From Butyrivibrio sp. (GTDB lineage Bacteria > Bacillota > Clostridia > Lachnospirales > Lachnospiraceae), in contig JAFXTN010000002.1 of assembly GCA_017535785.1 (NCBI GenBank), positions 1 to 59,027 on the forward strand: DNA of 59,027 nucleotides, written 5' to 3'. The notes beneath the pieces were generated by a model. That model was not told the origin of the DNA, did no database searches, and saw only the letters and a list, made by a program, of their open reading frames with translations. The position numbers and the translations under genes are program-made. Positions 44,911-52,657 of the stretch are shown in pieces. How positions within the stretch are numbered: the first letter of the stretch is position 1; each line of letters begins with the position of its first letter.

Positions 44911-46329
44911 TTATTCTGTAACTTCGATCGAATTAAGCTCCTGAGCATCTGTCCAAGCATCATTCCACTCTTTCATGATGTCGTCAAAAGATTTGTCTTT
45001 GTTAGCGGCATGCTCGACAAGCTGCTGAATCTTGGTATTTCCGCCGCTGTTGATATTAAGCTCCGAATCGGAATTAAGAAGATTGATGAAGTCCTCTTCG
45101 CCTTCCACTGCGGGCTCATCCTCAAGGAATTCAACACCGTCAAATGCAAGCTTGGTCTCTGTGTTTCCGACAACAATCGGAAGACCGTCTTCGTTATAGT
45201 AGAAGCCTGACTTCTCTGTCATCCACTTAATGAATACCATTGCGGCTTCCTTCTCTTCCTCGGTAGCGTTTGCATTGATACCGAAGTTGTAATCGGGAGC
45301 GCTGATGCTGTACTGCTTGCCGTTTACAGTGATAGGGAAAGGCATGTATCCGATGTCTGCCGCGTTGGGTCCTGCTGCCTCCATCTGAGGATAAGACCAT
45401 GATCCAAGAACCATGCATCCGATCTCTCCGTTATTGAGCATTCCCTTTGAACCTTCCCAGTCGGTTGTAGTATAGTCATCCTCGATGAGACCTTCCGAAA
45501 CGGCATCATAGAGAATCTTATATACCGCATAAGCATGTGTGTCATCGCCGTAATCCTTGAAAGGATCCTTGGTGTGAGCAAGCTTTCTGTTGATGTATTC
45601 GCTGTCACCTGTTGCGTTTACTCCGATATATACGTCCCATGCACCCATTGTCCAACCTGCTGCATAGTTTGTATAAAGAGGAATCGCATCGGTATTCTCT
45701 TTTATCTTTTTAAGTGCATCTATAAATTCTGAAGGAGTCTTGGGAAGTTCTGTAACGCCTGCATCCGCAAATACCTTCTTGTTGTATACGATACCCTGTG
45801 CGGTAGCTGTAGAGGGAACGCCGTAGCACATTCCGTCATATGACCACTGAGATGCATAATTTACAAGCTTAGACATCTCATCAAGTGTTCCGTAAGGCAT
45901 GAAATAATTGGAAAGATCTGCCTTATCGATATGAGGGATCATCATGATAGTCTCATAGTCGCCAGACTGCAGATGTGTAAGCGCATCGTCTGCATAGTTG
46001 GTGTCTGTTGTGATCTCAACATTGATACCGGGGTACATTTTGTTAAACTCGGCAAGATATTCCTTCCAAGTAACTCCGCCGTAATCATCCGAATCCATAT
46101 CGGTTCTGTGATTGAACACCGTGATCGTTGTGTTTAAGTCCGTGTAACTCTCCCCAAGCACCACGCTTGCGTAAGTAAGCTCTCCGTTACCCACTGCCTC
46201 AGGAGAAGCCTCTTTTGCATCTTCCTGCTTGGTTTCAGCAGGAGCATCTCCTGTCGAAGCTGTTTCCCCACACGCGGTAACAGAAAAGATCATACAAGCT
46301 GCCAGTAACATTGCAATCTTCTTTTTCAT
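44911..46329 (-). CDS. Manno-oligosaccharide ABC binding lipoprotein
   Basis: A 472-residue family-1 solute-binding lipoprotein. The signal ends at VTAC (Cys20). The mature protein has VFNHRTDMDSDDYGG near 70, YGVPSTATAQGIVYNKKVF near 170 and GEIGCMVLGSWSYPQ near 305, typical of oligosaccharide binders. As first gene of the operon, behind a good promoter and operator, it should capture manno-oligosaccharides (mannobiose and longer, perhaps acetylated) made by mannanases encoded outside this window. Confidence 0.88.
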   Translation of the reverse strand: MKKKIAMLLAACMIFSVTACGETASTGDAPAETKQEDAKEASPEAVGNGELTYASVVLGESYTDLNTTITVFNHRTDMDSDDYGGVTWKEYLAEFNKMYPGINVEITTDTNYADDALTHLQSGDYETIMMIPHIDKADLSNYFMPYGTLDEMSKLVNYASQWSYDGMCYGVPSTATAQGIVYNKKVFADAGVTELPKTPSEFIDALKKIKENTDAIPLYTNYAAGWTMGAWDVYIGVNATGDSEYINRKLAHTKDPFKDYGDDTHAYAVYKILYDAVSEGLIEDDYTTTDWEGSKGMLNNGEIGCMVLGSWSYPQMEAAGPNAADIGYMPFPITVNGKQYSISAPDYNFGINANATEEEKEAAMVFIKWMTEKSGFYYNEDGLPIVVGNTETKLAFDGVEFLEDEPAVEGEEDFINLLNSDSELNINSGGNTKIQQLVEHAANKDKSFDDIMKEWNDAWTDAQELNSIEVTE

Positions 46330-46359
46330 AACTAAACCAGCCTCCTTTTAACTGTTTTT

Positions 46360-46378
46360 AAGTATTTTTAGTATACTT
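46360..46378. promoter_or_regulatory. Operator candidate over the manno-oligosaccharide promoter
   Basis: AAGTAT-N7-ATACTT overlaps the -10 box and start point of the operon promoter. The adjoining 11-mer TTTTTAAGTAT (46355-46365) recurs at 47617-47627 upstream of the LacI gene, which suggests one regulator acts at both. Confidence 0.6.
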
Positions 46379-46397
46379 CTTAGCCATGATAAGTCAA
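46370..46397 (-). promoter_or_regulatory. Promoter of the manno-oligosaccharide operon
   Basis: Minus strand TTGACT (46392-46397), 16-base spacer, TATACT (46370-46375), 40 bases upstream of the binding-protein start; an AGGAGG ribosome site follows. Confidence 0.75.
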
Positions 46398-46476
46398 TGG
46401 ATTTCGGGCAAAATAAATAAAGTCTGTTTGTTTTTCACATTTATTTTTATGCGTTTTTGTCAGTTTTACACATGAA

Positions 46477-46527
46477 AAAACAGGCTAAAAAGCTAACAAA
46501 TTAAATTTTAGCTTTTTAGCCTGTTTT
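46477..46527. terminator. Terminator after the LacI gene
   Basis: A perfect 19-bp stem (46477-46495 with 46509-46527, core CAGGCTAAAAAGCTA) with a 13-base loop ends in T runs on both strands. It insulates the regulator gene from the operon promoter. Confidence 0.93.
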
Positions 46528-46547
46528 CATTTTCAAATTTAATCACA

Positions 46548-47573
46548 TCAAACAGTCAGATCTTTTACACTGTCTCTTTCTATCACGGAACCTCCGACAA
46601 TGATAAGACCCTTCTGATAGTGCTCATTCCTAAGGTTGTGCAAGAGATTATGCACGACTCTCTTGGACATCTCTTTGGTATCAACATCATAGGTTGTGAT
46701 ACCTATATCACAAAGGCCGGGATAAATGAAATTATCATAACCGACTATCGAAACATCCTCAGGTACTCTGTAGCCCGCATCGCGAAGCTTACCTATAAGC
46801 ATGCTTGCGGTCAGATCACAGTTACAAACAAATGCCGTCGGCATCTCCTTGGGAAGCTTCATGAAACTATCGTCCATAACTCCGGTGTATCTGTCTCTGT
46901 CGTCCAGAACCCAGTTCTTATTGGGTTTGATCTCATGTTCCATCATAGCCTTCTCATAGCCCAGGAATCTGTCCGTTATGGAACCTGTTGCAAGGAGCGT
47001 GCCCACATAGCCGATCTTCTTGTGACCTTTTTCAAAAAGATAATTGGTCATTGTATATGCGCCGTAGAAATTATTGGAAATAACCGCATCCGCACACGCT
47101 GTAGTTTCGCTGAAATCAAGGTAAATAACAGGGAGCTTAAATTTGGACATCTTATCGAGATACTGCTCCGATAAGCTTCCTATCACGATAACACCCGCAA
47201 CCTTGGATTCTCTTAAAATATTGGGCATCCTAAGCTCATTTATCATCTCATCCGATATGGTCTCAAGAAAGCTGCCGCAGCCCTTAGCCGCTATCTCCGT
47301 GGCAACAAGCTGCTGTAGATTGCCGTAGAAAGAAACATATTTGGCCATATGCCTTTCTGCGACAATTATTCCGATCGGAAAAGTAGTATCAACAACCGTC
47401 TTAAAGCCTCTTCTTCTCTCGATGGGAGTATATCCCATCTTGGCAGCAAGCTCCTCGATCTCTTTCCTTAGCTGCTCGCTCATTCCCTTTTTGCCTGCAA
47501 GCGCCTTGGATACGGTAACCGTGCTGACTCCGAGCTTATCCGCAATATCTTGCATTCTGACTGTCTTTTTCAT
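46548..47573 (-). CDS. LacI-family regulator of the manno-oligosaccharide operon
   Basis: A 341-residue repressor. Residues 5-52 are the LacI helix-turn-helix (MQDIADKLGVSTVTVSKALAG) and hinge; the rest is a periplasmic-binding-protein-like sensor domain (GIIVAE, YVGTLLATGSITDRFLGYE, VSIVGYDN). The ATG has AAAAGG upstream. It lies directly upstream of the transport operon, in the same direction, separated by a strong terminator. Regulation of that operon is inferred from position and from the shared 11-mer in both promoter regions. Confidence 0.9.
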   Translation of the reverse strand: MKKTVRMQDIADKLGVSTVTVSKALAGKKGMSEQLRKEIEELAAKMGYTPIERRRGFKTVVDTTFPIGIIVAERHMAKYVSFYGNLQQLVATEIAAKGCGSFLETISDEMINELRMPNILRESKVAGVIVIGSLSEQYLDKMSKFKLPVIYLDFSETTACADAVISNNFYGAYTMTNYLFEKGHKKIGYVGTLLATGSITDRFLGYEKAMMEHEIKPNKNWVLDDRDRYTGVMDDSFMKLPKEMPTAFVCNCDLTASMLIGKLRDAGYRVPEDVSIVGYDNFIYPGLCDIGITTYDVDTKEMSKRVVHNLLHNLRNEHYQKGLIIVGGSVIERDSVKDLTV

Positions 47574-47591
47574 GTGTTTTCCTTTTTAGCT

Positions 47592-47626
47592 TACTTAAAA
47601 ATGAGTTAATTAGTCTTTTTTAAGTA
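47592..47626. promoter_or_regulatory. Inverted repeat upstream of the LacI gene
   Basis: Arms TACTTAAAAA (47592-47601) and TTTTTAAGTA (47617-47626) are perfect 10-mers 15 bases apart. The same arm is found in the operon promoter at 46355-46364. Autoregulation is likely. Confidence 0.6.
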
Positions 47627-47657
47627 TATGCTATTAAAAGAAAAAATGGAAGTCTTA

Positions 47658-50393
47658 TCAAGCTTCTTTTATTCCATCGGTTCTTATGATGAATTTAACG
47701 CTGCTGTCTATATCATCCGAAGCACCGCCGAATGTGTTGTAATTTGAACCTGCTTTCTGTATAGCTGTGAGCTTATCGGTGAACTCGGTAAGATCTCCGT
47801 CGAATACCTCGTAGAGCTTATCTATTCCTTCTTCATCGAATTTGATGACTCCGTCAACAAGCTCCTGAACGCCGTCGTCGAGCTCGACAACTCCGTCATA
47901 CAGTTCTTTTACTCCGTCGTTAAGCTGATTTGTTCCGTCATTAAGCTTATAAGCACCGTCTACGAGAGCTTCGTTGTTGGATACAAGTGTGCCTGTTCCG
48001 TCAGAAAGCTGTTTAGCTCCGTCGCTGAGCTTTCCAAGGCCTTCATCAAGCTGACTTGTTCCGTCGTAAAGCTCGGAAAGGCCGCCGGCAAGAGCCTTGT
48101 TTCCCGCAGCAACCTGCTGAGCTCCTGTAACCAGCTGCTGTAATGACTTTAAGGAATCCGCGTTCATTCCGCTGCCTGAACCGGTTGCTTTGTTCATTGC
48201 ACTTAATACAGATCCGAGAGTATCGGCCGCGCTCTTTGATGCTCCCACCATGCCGTAATACTTCTGAGCCTTGGAAACATACGCTGCGATCTCACCATTA
48301 TCATAGCTGATACTTCCGTCATTGTTATTTGCGCTGAAAAGCATCGCGCTGTTTATATTATTAGTTCCTCTTCCGCCGACAATGATCTGATTCGCACCAA
48401 GGATTGCTGCGGTCTGATCTGCAGTTCCGTCAACGTCGCTTCCCGCGCCTGTACCTGCATCTGTGCCCGTGCTTGATCCTGCACCATTCCGGTCGCTGCC
48501 TGCGCCTAAGCCGTCGCCTGATCCTGTGCCTGCGCCGTCCGCTGAGCCTGCGCCATCGCCGCCTTCAGCGCCTGTGTTTCCATCGCCACCGGCGCCATTA
48601 CCTGATCCTGCACCGCTGTTGTCTCCGCTTTGGCCGCCGTTGTTGCTGCCGCCGTTGTCTCCCGATCCCGCGCCGTTGTTGCCGCTGCTGTTGTCGCCCG
48701 ATCCGGCACCTGTATTTCCACCATCTGCAGAACCGCTTCCTGCGCCGTCGCCGTTTTGACCGCTGCCGTTGTCGCCTCCGGCGCTGCCGCTGCTGCCCTG
48801 GCCGTCGTTGCTGCTGCCGGCGTCGCCATCATCGCGGTTGAGAGAGCCGTGGATAGCATCTACTTCCGGCGCTTCTTCACCATTGCTTTCCGGCACCGCC
48901 GTAACTGTATATCCGCCAAGCTTATTCAATTCCGTTATGGCATTAAGAGAATCGTTTCTCCAATAAGCTGCTGCCTGAGCGCTTGTTATCTCGCCGCCTG
49001 AAAGCTTATAAAGACATGCCACAACTTCGGGAGTACATTCTCCGCTACCCTGAAGCCAAGCAGTCGTCGCATCAAAAGCTGCCTTCTGTCCGGCAAGCTC
49101 CTGCATGGATGATGACAATCCGGATAAGCTCTCGGCCATCTTAGCTACTGTCGCAACGCCGTCACTGACCTGCTTGGAGCCATCCGCAAGAGCATTGGCA
49201 TTCTTTACAAGCTCAGCTTCATCCATCGCCTTCTTCATCTTGTGAGTTCCCTCATGAGCCTGACTTGCTCCGTCAGCTAAAGCAGAAGCACCCTCGCTTA
49301 TCTTGCTTGTAGCATTGGTATATTCAACGATACCGTTGTAGAAATCAAGTGTTCCGTCCTTGAGCTCTGAAGTTCCGTCATAAAGTTCCGATACGCCGTC
49401 TTTAAGCTCGCCTGTTCCGTCCTTTAATTCCTTGTTGGCATCAACAAGCTTATCGGATGCATCGTTTAATTCTCCCATATCATCTTTAAGATCGTTTATC
49501 TTATCAGACTCTGTTATATCCGTAATACCAAAATCGCCGAGTACATCTGAGCTTGCCATTGTTATCGTCATTCCAAGCTCGAAATCCGTAGTATTTGCTG
49601 TCACCTCAAAATGATCAGCTAGCTTACTGTCAAGATCACCGTCTTCATTGAGCTCATCCCACTTGTCCTTATCTATATCAAGGCTGTCCTTAAGTCCCGG
49701 GAGCGCGATGCCAAGAACAATGATATTGCCACCCTCAGATATGACTTTACCGTTTGAAACCTCAACCTCGCTGAACTTATCGGGATCAAGTGTCATTCCC
49801 GATATCATCGCAAAGGGTGTATATACTTCAACCTGCTTTCCGTCAACATCAACTGTCTGCTTGTCAGTATTCTCGTAGTCGAAGCGGATGGTTACTTTTC
49901 CGCTCTTTCCCGCAAGCTCCTCGGGAGAAATATCTTTTCCGTCAAGCTTATATGAAACCTTCATCTTTACCGGGAGCTCTTTTTCCGTGGTTCCCTGATA
50001 ATAGATGTCAGAACCCTTGGCGTTCCACGTAAGCGTTCCGTCACCATTGTCAGTAAAGCTCTCATCGCCCTTTACGTTCACAATATTCCTAAGGCTCGTT
50101 GTATCTGAAATAGTATCCGCCGCATCAGCGTTCTTAAGCCATTCACTTACGATAACGTCGTCAACTGCTCCGTTTGCATCCGCTGTAACGTACACCGTCT
50201 CTACCTTTCCGGCTTCGTCCGATGCGCCTTTCGTACTCTTTATAATGCTATCTTCAAGCTCTTTTTCTTGAGCGGTTTCTTCTACTGCGACAGGCTCCCC
50301 GGTCTGCGTCGAAGCTCCACACGCCACCGTCATGACAGCGAGCATTGCCGCCATAATAACGGATAATGATTTTATAAGATTTTTTCTGATCAT
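47658..50393 (-). CDS. Large DG-repeat (YhgE/Pip-like) lipoprotein
   Basis: A 911-residue surface lipoprotein of unknown role. The signal ends at VACG (Cys25). Two blocks of seven-residue LxDGxxx repeats lie at about 325-375 (KELKDGTGELKDGVSELYDG) and 755-850 (QLSDGTGTL, KLNDGTNQLNDGVKELYDG), as in YhgE/Pip proteins, where such repeats form long helices. Between them residues 548-690 are a Gly/Ser/Asn/Asp low-complexity linker, GC-rich in DNA. Unlike YhgE it has no C-terminal membrane helices. It begins 21 bases after the RND gene, with AGGTGAT before the ATG, so lipoprotein and RND transporter are probably one system, the repeats spanning the cell wall space. Confidence 0.8.
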   Translation of the reverse strand: MIRKNLIKSLSVIMAAMLAVMTVACGASTQTGEPVAVEETAQEKELEDSIIKSTKGASDEAGKVETVYVTADANGAVDDVIVSEWLKNADAADTISDTTSLRNIVNVKGDESFTDNGDGTLTWNAKGSDIYYQGTTEKELPVKMKVSYKLDGKDISPEELAGKSGKVTIRFDYENTDKQTVDVDGKQVEVYTPFAMISGMTLDPDKFSEVEVSNGKVISEGGNIIVLGIALPGLKDSLDIDKDKWDELNEDGDLDSKLADHFEVTANTTDFELGMTITMASSDVLGDFGITDITESDKINDLKDDMGELNDASDKLVDANKELKDGTGELKDGVSELYDGTSELKDGTLDFYNGIVEYTNATSKISEGASALADGASQAHEGTHKMKKAMDEAELVKNANALADGSKQVSDGVATVAKMAESLSGLSSSMQELAGQKAAFDATTAWLQGSGECTPEVVACLYKLSGGEITSAQAAAYWRNDSLNAITELNKLGGYTVTAVPESNGEEAPEVDAIHGSLNRDDGDAGSSNDGQGSSGSAGGDNGSGQNGDGAGSGSADGGNTGAGSGDNSSGNNGAGSGDNGGSNNGGQSGDNSGAGSGNGAGGDGNTGAEGGDGAGSADGAGTGSGDGLGAGSDRNGAGSSTGTDAGTGAGSDVDGTADQTAAILGANQIIVGGRGTNNINSAMLFSANNNDGSISYDNGEIAAYVSKAQKYYGMVGASKSAADTLGSVLSAMNKATGSGSGMNADSLKSLQQLVTGAQQVAAGNKALAGGLSELYDGTSQLDEGLGKLSDGAKQLSDGTGTLVSNNEALVDGAYKLNDGTNQLNDGVKELYDGVVELDDGVQELVDGVIKFDEEGIDKLYEVFDGDLTEFTDKLTAIQKAGSNYNTFGGASDDIDSSVKFIIRTDGIKEA

Positions 50394-50414
50394 AATATCA
50401 CCTCTCTAACACGC

Positions 50415-52541
50415 TTAAGCTATTCTGTGCATGTGATCATGTATAAATTCGTGCAAGTGTCCTTTAGGGACGTCCACGCCCTTCATTCCGAACGTGGTCT
50501 TTATGATAAGCCTGTCAAATATCATGTACATGGCAGGAAGAACAAGTAATACGGTAAACATACTTACGATCGCGCCCCTCGCCATAAGGTTACAAAGAGA
50601 GCCGATCATATCGATGCTCGAGATAAGGCCGACTCCGAAGGTCGCTGCAAAAAAGCTGAGCGCACTTACGATAACCGACTTCATTCCGGTTGAAAGAGAT
50701 ATAAGCGTCGCCTCTTTCTTGTCGTGCCCGTTCTTTCTCTCCGAAAGATATCTCGTTGTCATCAGTATCGCGTAGTCAACGGTCGCGCCGAGCTGAATCG
50801 TTCCTATAACGACCGATGAGATAAAAGGTATCGTCGTTCCCGTGTAATACGGAAGTCCCATGTTTACGAATATCGCAAACTCAATGACCGCAACGAGTAT
50901 AAACGGAAGCGAAACCGATTTGAGCACGAATGCAATGATAAGGAAAACAAGTCCTATCGAAACTGCATTTACCACCTTAAAATCGTGCGCTGTTATATTG
51001 ATAAGATCCTTGGTGCATGGCGCCTCGCCGACTACCATTGCCTTCGGATCGTAGCTCTTTACGATCCTGTCGACTTTCGCTATCTGATCGTTGATCTCGT
51101 CGGAAGCGATCTTATAATCGGTTGTCAAAAGAACCAGCTTCCAATCGTCACTCTCAAGATCAGCCAAAAGATCTTTTGGAATAAACTCTCTTGGGATCGA
51201 TGGTCCGATCACCGTATCGGCGCCGAGTACAGTAAGAATGCCGTCGGTATTCTTAAGCTCTTTTATCATCTGCTGAGTCGAAGCCTCATCCAGGTTCTTA
51301 TCTATTAAAAGCATGTAGGCCGAGTTCATATCGAACTTTGCATCAACCTCATTCGCGCCCTGCACGCTCTCGAGCTTATCGGGAAGCGTCTGCGTAAGAT
51401 CGTAATAAACGTTAGTGTGCTCATTTCCGTAGATTGCAGGTACCAATAATGCAAGAAAAACAGCAAAAAACACAGGATAAAACTTAGCTATTGCCTTGGG
51501 AAGCCTTGTAAATTCAGGCATCAGAGGCTTATGTCTTGTCTTTTCGATAACCTTGTCAAAAACAAGTATCATGCTCGGAAGGATCGTAACGCATCCGATA
51601 ACTCCGAATACTACGCCCTTGGCCATTACCACGCCGAGGTCAAGTCCAAGCGTAAAGCTCATAAAGCAAAGCGCCACAAAGCCGGCAACCGTTGTTATCG
51701 AGCTTCCTATAACGGACTGGAAAGTCGCCGTTATCGCATTGGCCATGGCTTCTTTTTTATCTTTATTACCGGTCTTCTCAAGCTCTTCCTCGTAGCTGTG
51801 CCATAGGAAGATCGAATAATCAAGCGTTACCCCGAGCTGCAATACCGCGCTCAGTGACTGCGTGATAAAAGATATCTCGCCTTTAAATACATTGGTTCCC
51901 ATGTTGTAAACTATCGCCATTCCTATGCTGAGTAAGAAGAACAGCGGAATAAGATAGGAATCCATAGTAAGCGAAAGGACTATAACCGCCAAAAGAACCG
52001 CGATACCTACATATATCGGAGTCTCAGCCATCGCAAGATTCTTGGTGTCGGTAACTATCGCACTCATACCGCTCATGAAGCACTGCTTGTTTGAAACCTT
52101 GCGGATATCTTCAATGGCGTCCATCGTCGCATCCGCAGAAGTTCCCTCATCGAAAATCACAAACATCATCGTTGCATCGCCCGAATTAAACGCATCATAT
52201 ACGTCTTTCGGAAGCATTGTCATCGGTACGGACAGGTCCATGACCGAGTCGTACCAAAGAACCTTGGCAACGTGATCCACGTTTTCTATATTGGATTTTA
52301 ATTTCGCGACATCTTTTTCTTCCATGCCTTCGGCGACATATAACACAAAAGAGCCTGTGCCGAACTGATCAAGAAGAATGTCCTGTCCTTTCATTGTCTC
52401 GATATCCTTGGGAAGATATGTGAGGATATCGTAGTTGACTCTCGTGTTAAAATAGCCGATCGCGGAAGGAACAAGAAGCGCAAAAGCCAGTATCAGTATG
52501 ATATATCGAAGTTTTACGATTACCTTTGACAGCTTTTTCAT
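50415..52541 (-). CDS. MmpL/YdfJ-type RND exporter
   Basis: A 708-residue RND-superfamily transporter with two homologous halves, each an N-terminal helix, a soluble extracellular domain of about 150 residues and five clustered helices (about 170-330 and 530-690). Half motifs GVTLDYSIFLWHSYEEE and GATVDYAILMTTRYLSE carry the conserved proton-relay Asp. Family members move lipids, glycolipids or hydrophobic peptides outward across the membrane. AGGAGG precedes the ATG. Its promoter is flanked by two TGACC-N3-RGTCA operators. Substrate unknown. Confidence 0.9.
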   Translation of the reverse strand: MKKLSKVIVKLRYIILILAFALLVPSAIGYFNTRVNYDILTYLPKDIETMKGQDILLDQFGTGSFVLYVAEGMEEKDVAKLKSNIENVDHVAKVLWYDSVMDLSVPMTMLPKDVYDAFNSGDATMMFVIFDEGTSADATMDAIEDIRKVSNKQCFMSGMSAIVTDTKNLAMAETPIYVGIAVLLAVIVLSLTMDSYLIPLFFLLSIGMAIVYNMGTNVFKGEISFITQSLSAVLQLGVTLDYSIFLWHSYEEELEKTGNKDKKEAMANAITATFQSVIGSSITTVAGFVALCFMSFTLGLDLGVVMAKGVVFGVIGCVTILPSMILVFDKVIEKTRHKPLMPEFTRLPKAIAKFYPVFFAVFLALLVPAIYGNEHTNVYYDLTQTLPDKLESVQGANEVDAKFDMNSAYMLLIDKNLDEASTQQMIKELKNTDGILTVLGADTVIGPSIPREFIPKDLLADLESDDWKLVLLTTDYKIASDEINDQIAKVDRIVKSYDPKAMVVGEAPCTKDLINITAHDFKVVNAVSIGLVFLIIAFVLKSVSLPFILVAVIEFAIFVNMGLPYYTGTTIPFISSVVIGTIQLGATVDYAILMTTRYLSERKNGHDKKEATLISLSTGMKSVIVSALSFFAATFGVGLISSIDMIGSLCNLMARGAIVSMFTVLLVLPAMYMIFDRLIIKTTFGMKGVDVPKGHLHEFIHDHMHRIA

Positions 52542-52561
52542 TTTCGTTCCTCCTAAATTTA

Positions 52562-52574
52562 TGACCGATAGTCA
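52562..52574. promoter_or_regulatory. TetR-like operator, downstream of the RND promoter
   Basis: TGACCGATAGTCA, a 13-bp dyad of the form TGACC-N3-RGTCA, lies between the -10 box and the ribosome site of the RND gene. Confidence 0.65.
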
Positions 52575-52586
52575 TTTTCTAAATAT

Positions 52587-52615
52587 GGTATACCACTTTT
52601 CTGACCATTGGTCAA
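52587..52615 (-). promoter_or_regulatory. Promoter of the RND-lipoprotein operon
   Basis: Minus strand TTGACC (52610-52615), 17-base spacer, TATACC (52587-52592). The -35 box is inside the upstream operator. Confidence 0.7.
52602..52614. promoter_or_regulatory. TetR-like operator over the RND -35 box
   Basis: TGACCATTGGTCA is a perfect 5-N3-5 dyad, 40 bp (about four helical turns) from the other copy. The pair brackets the promoter. Confidence 0.7.
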
Positions 52616-52657
52616 TAATTTAACTGAGGATTTTTATCAATATGTAAAATTTGCAGT

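Noticed and set aside
48404-48859. Arg-rich, Pro-rich and Ala/Thr-rich frames over the low-complexity part of the DG lipoprotein
   Set aside because: These are other-frame readings of the Gly/Ser/Asn/Asp repeat DNA; the lipoprotein frame continues through and is flanked by clear repeats.
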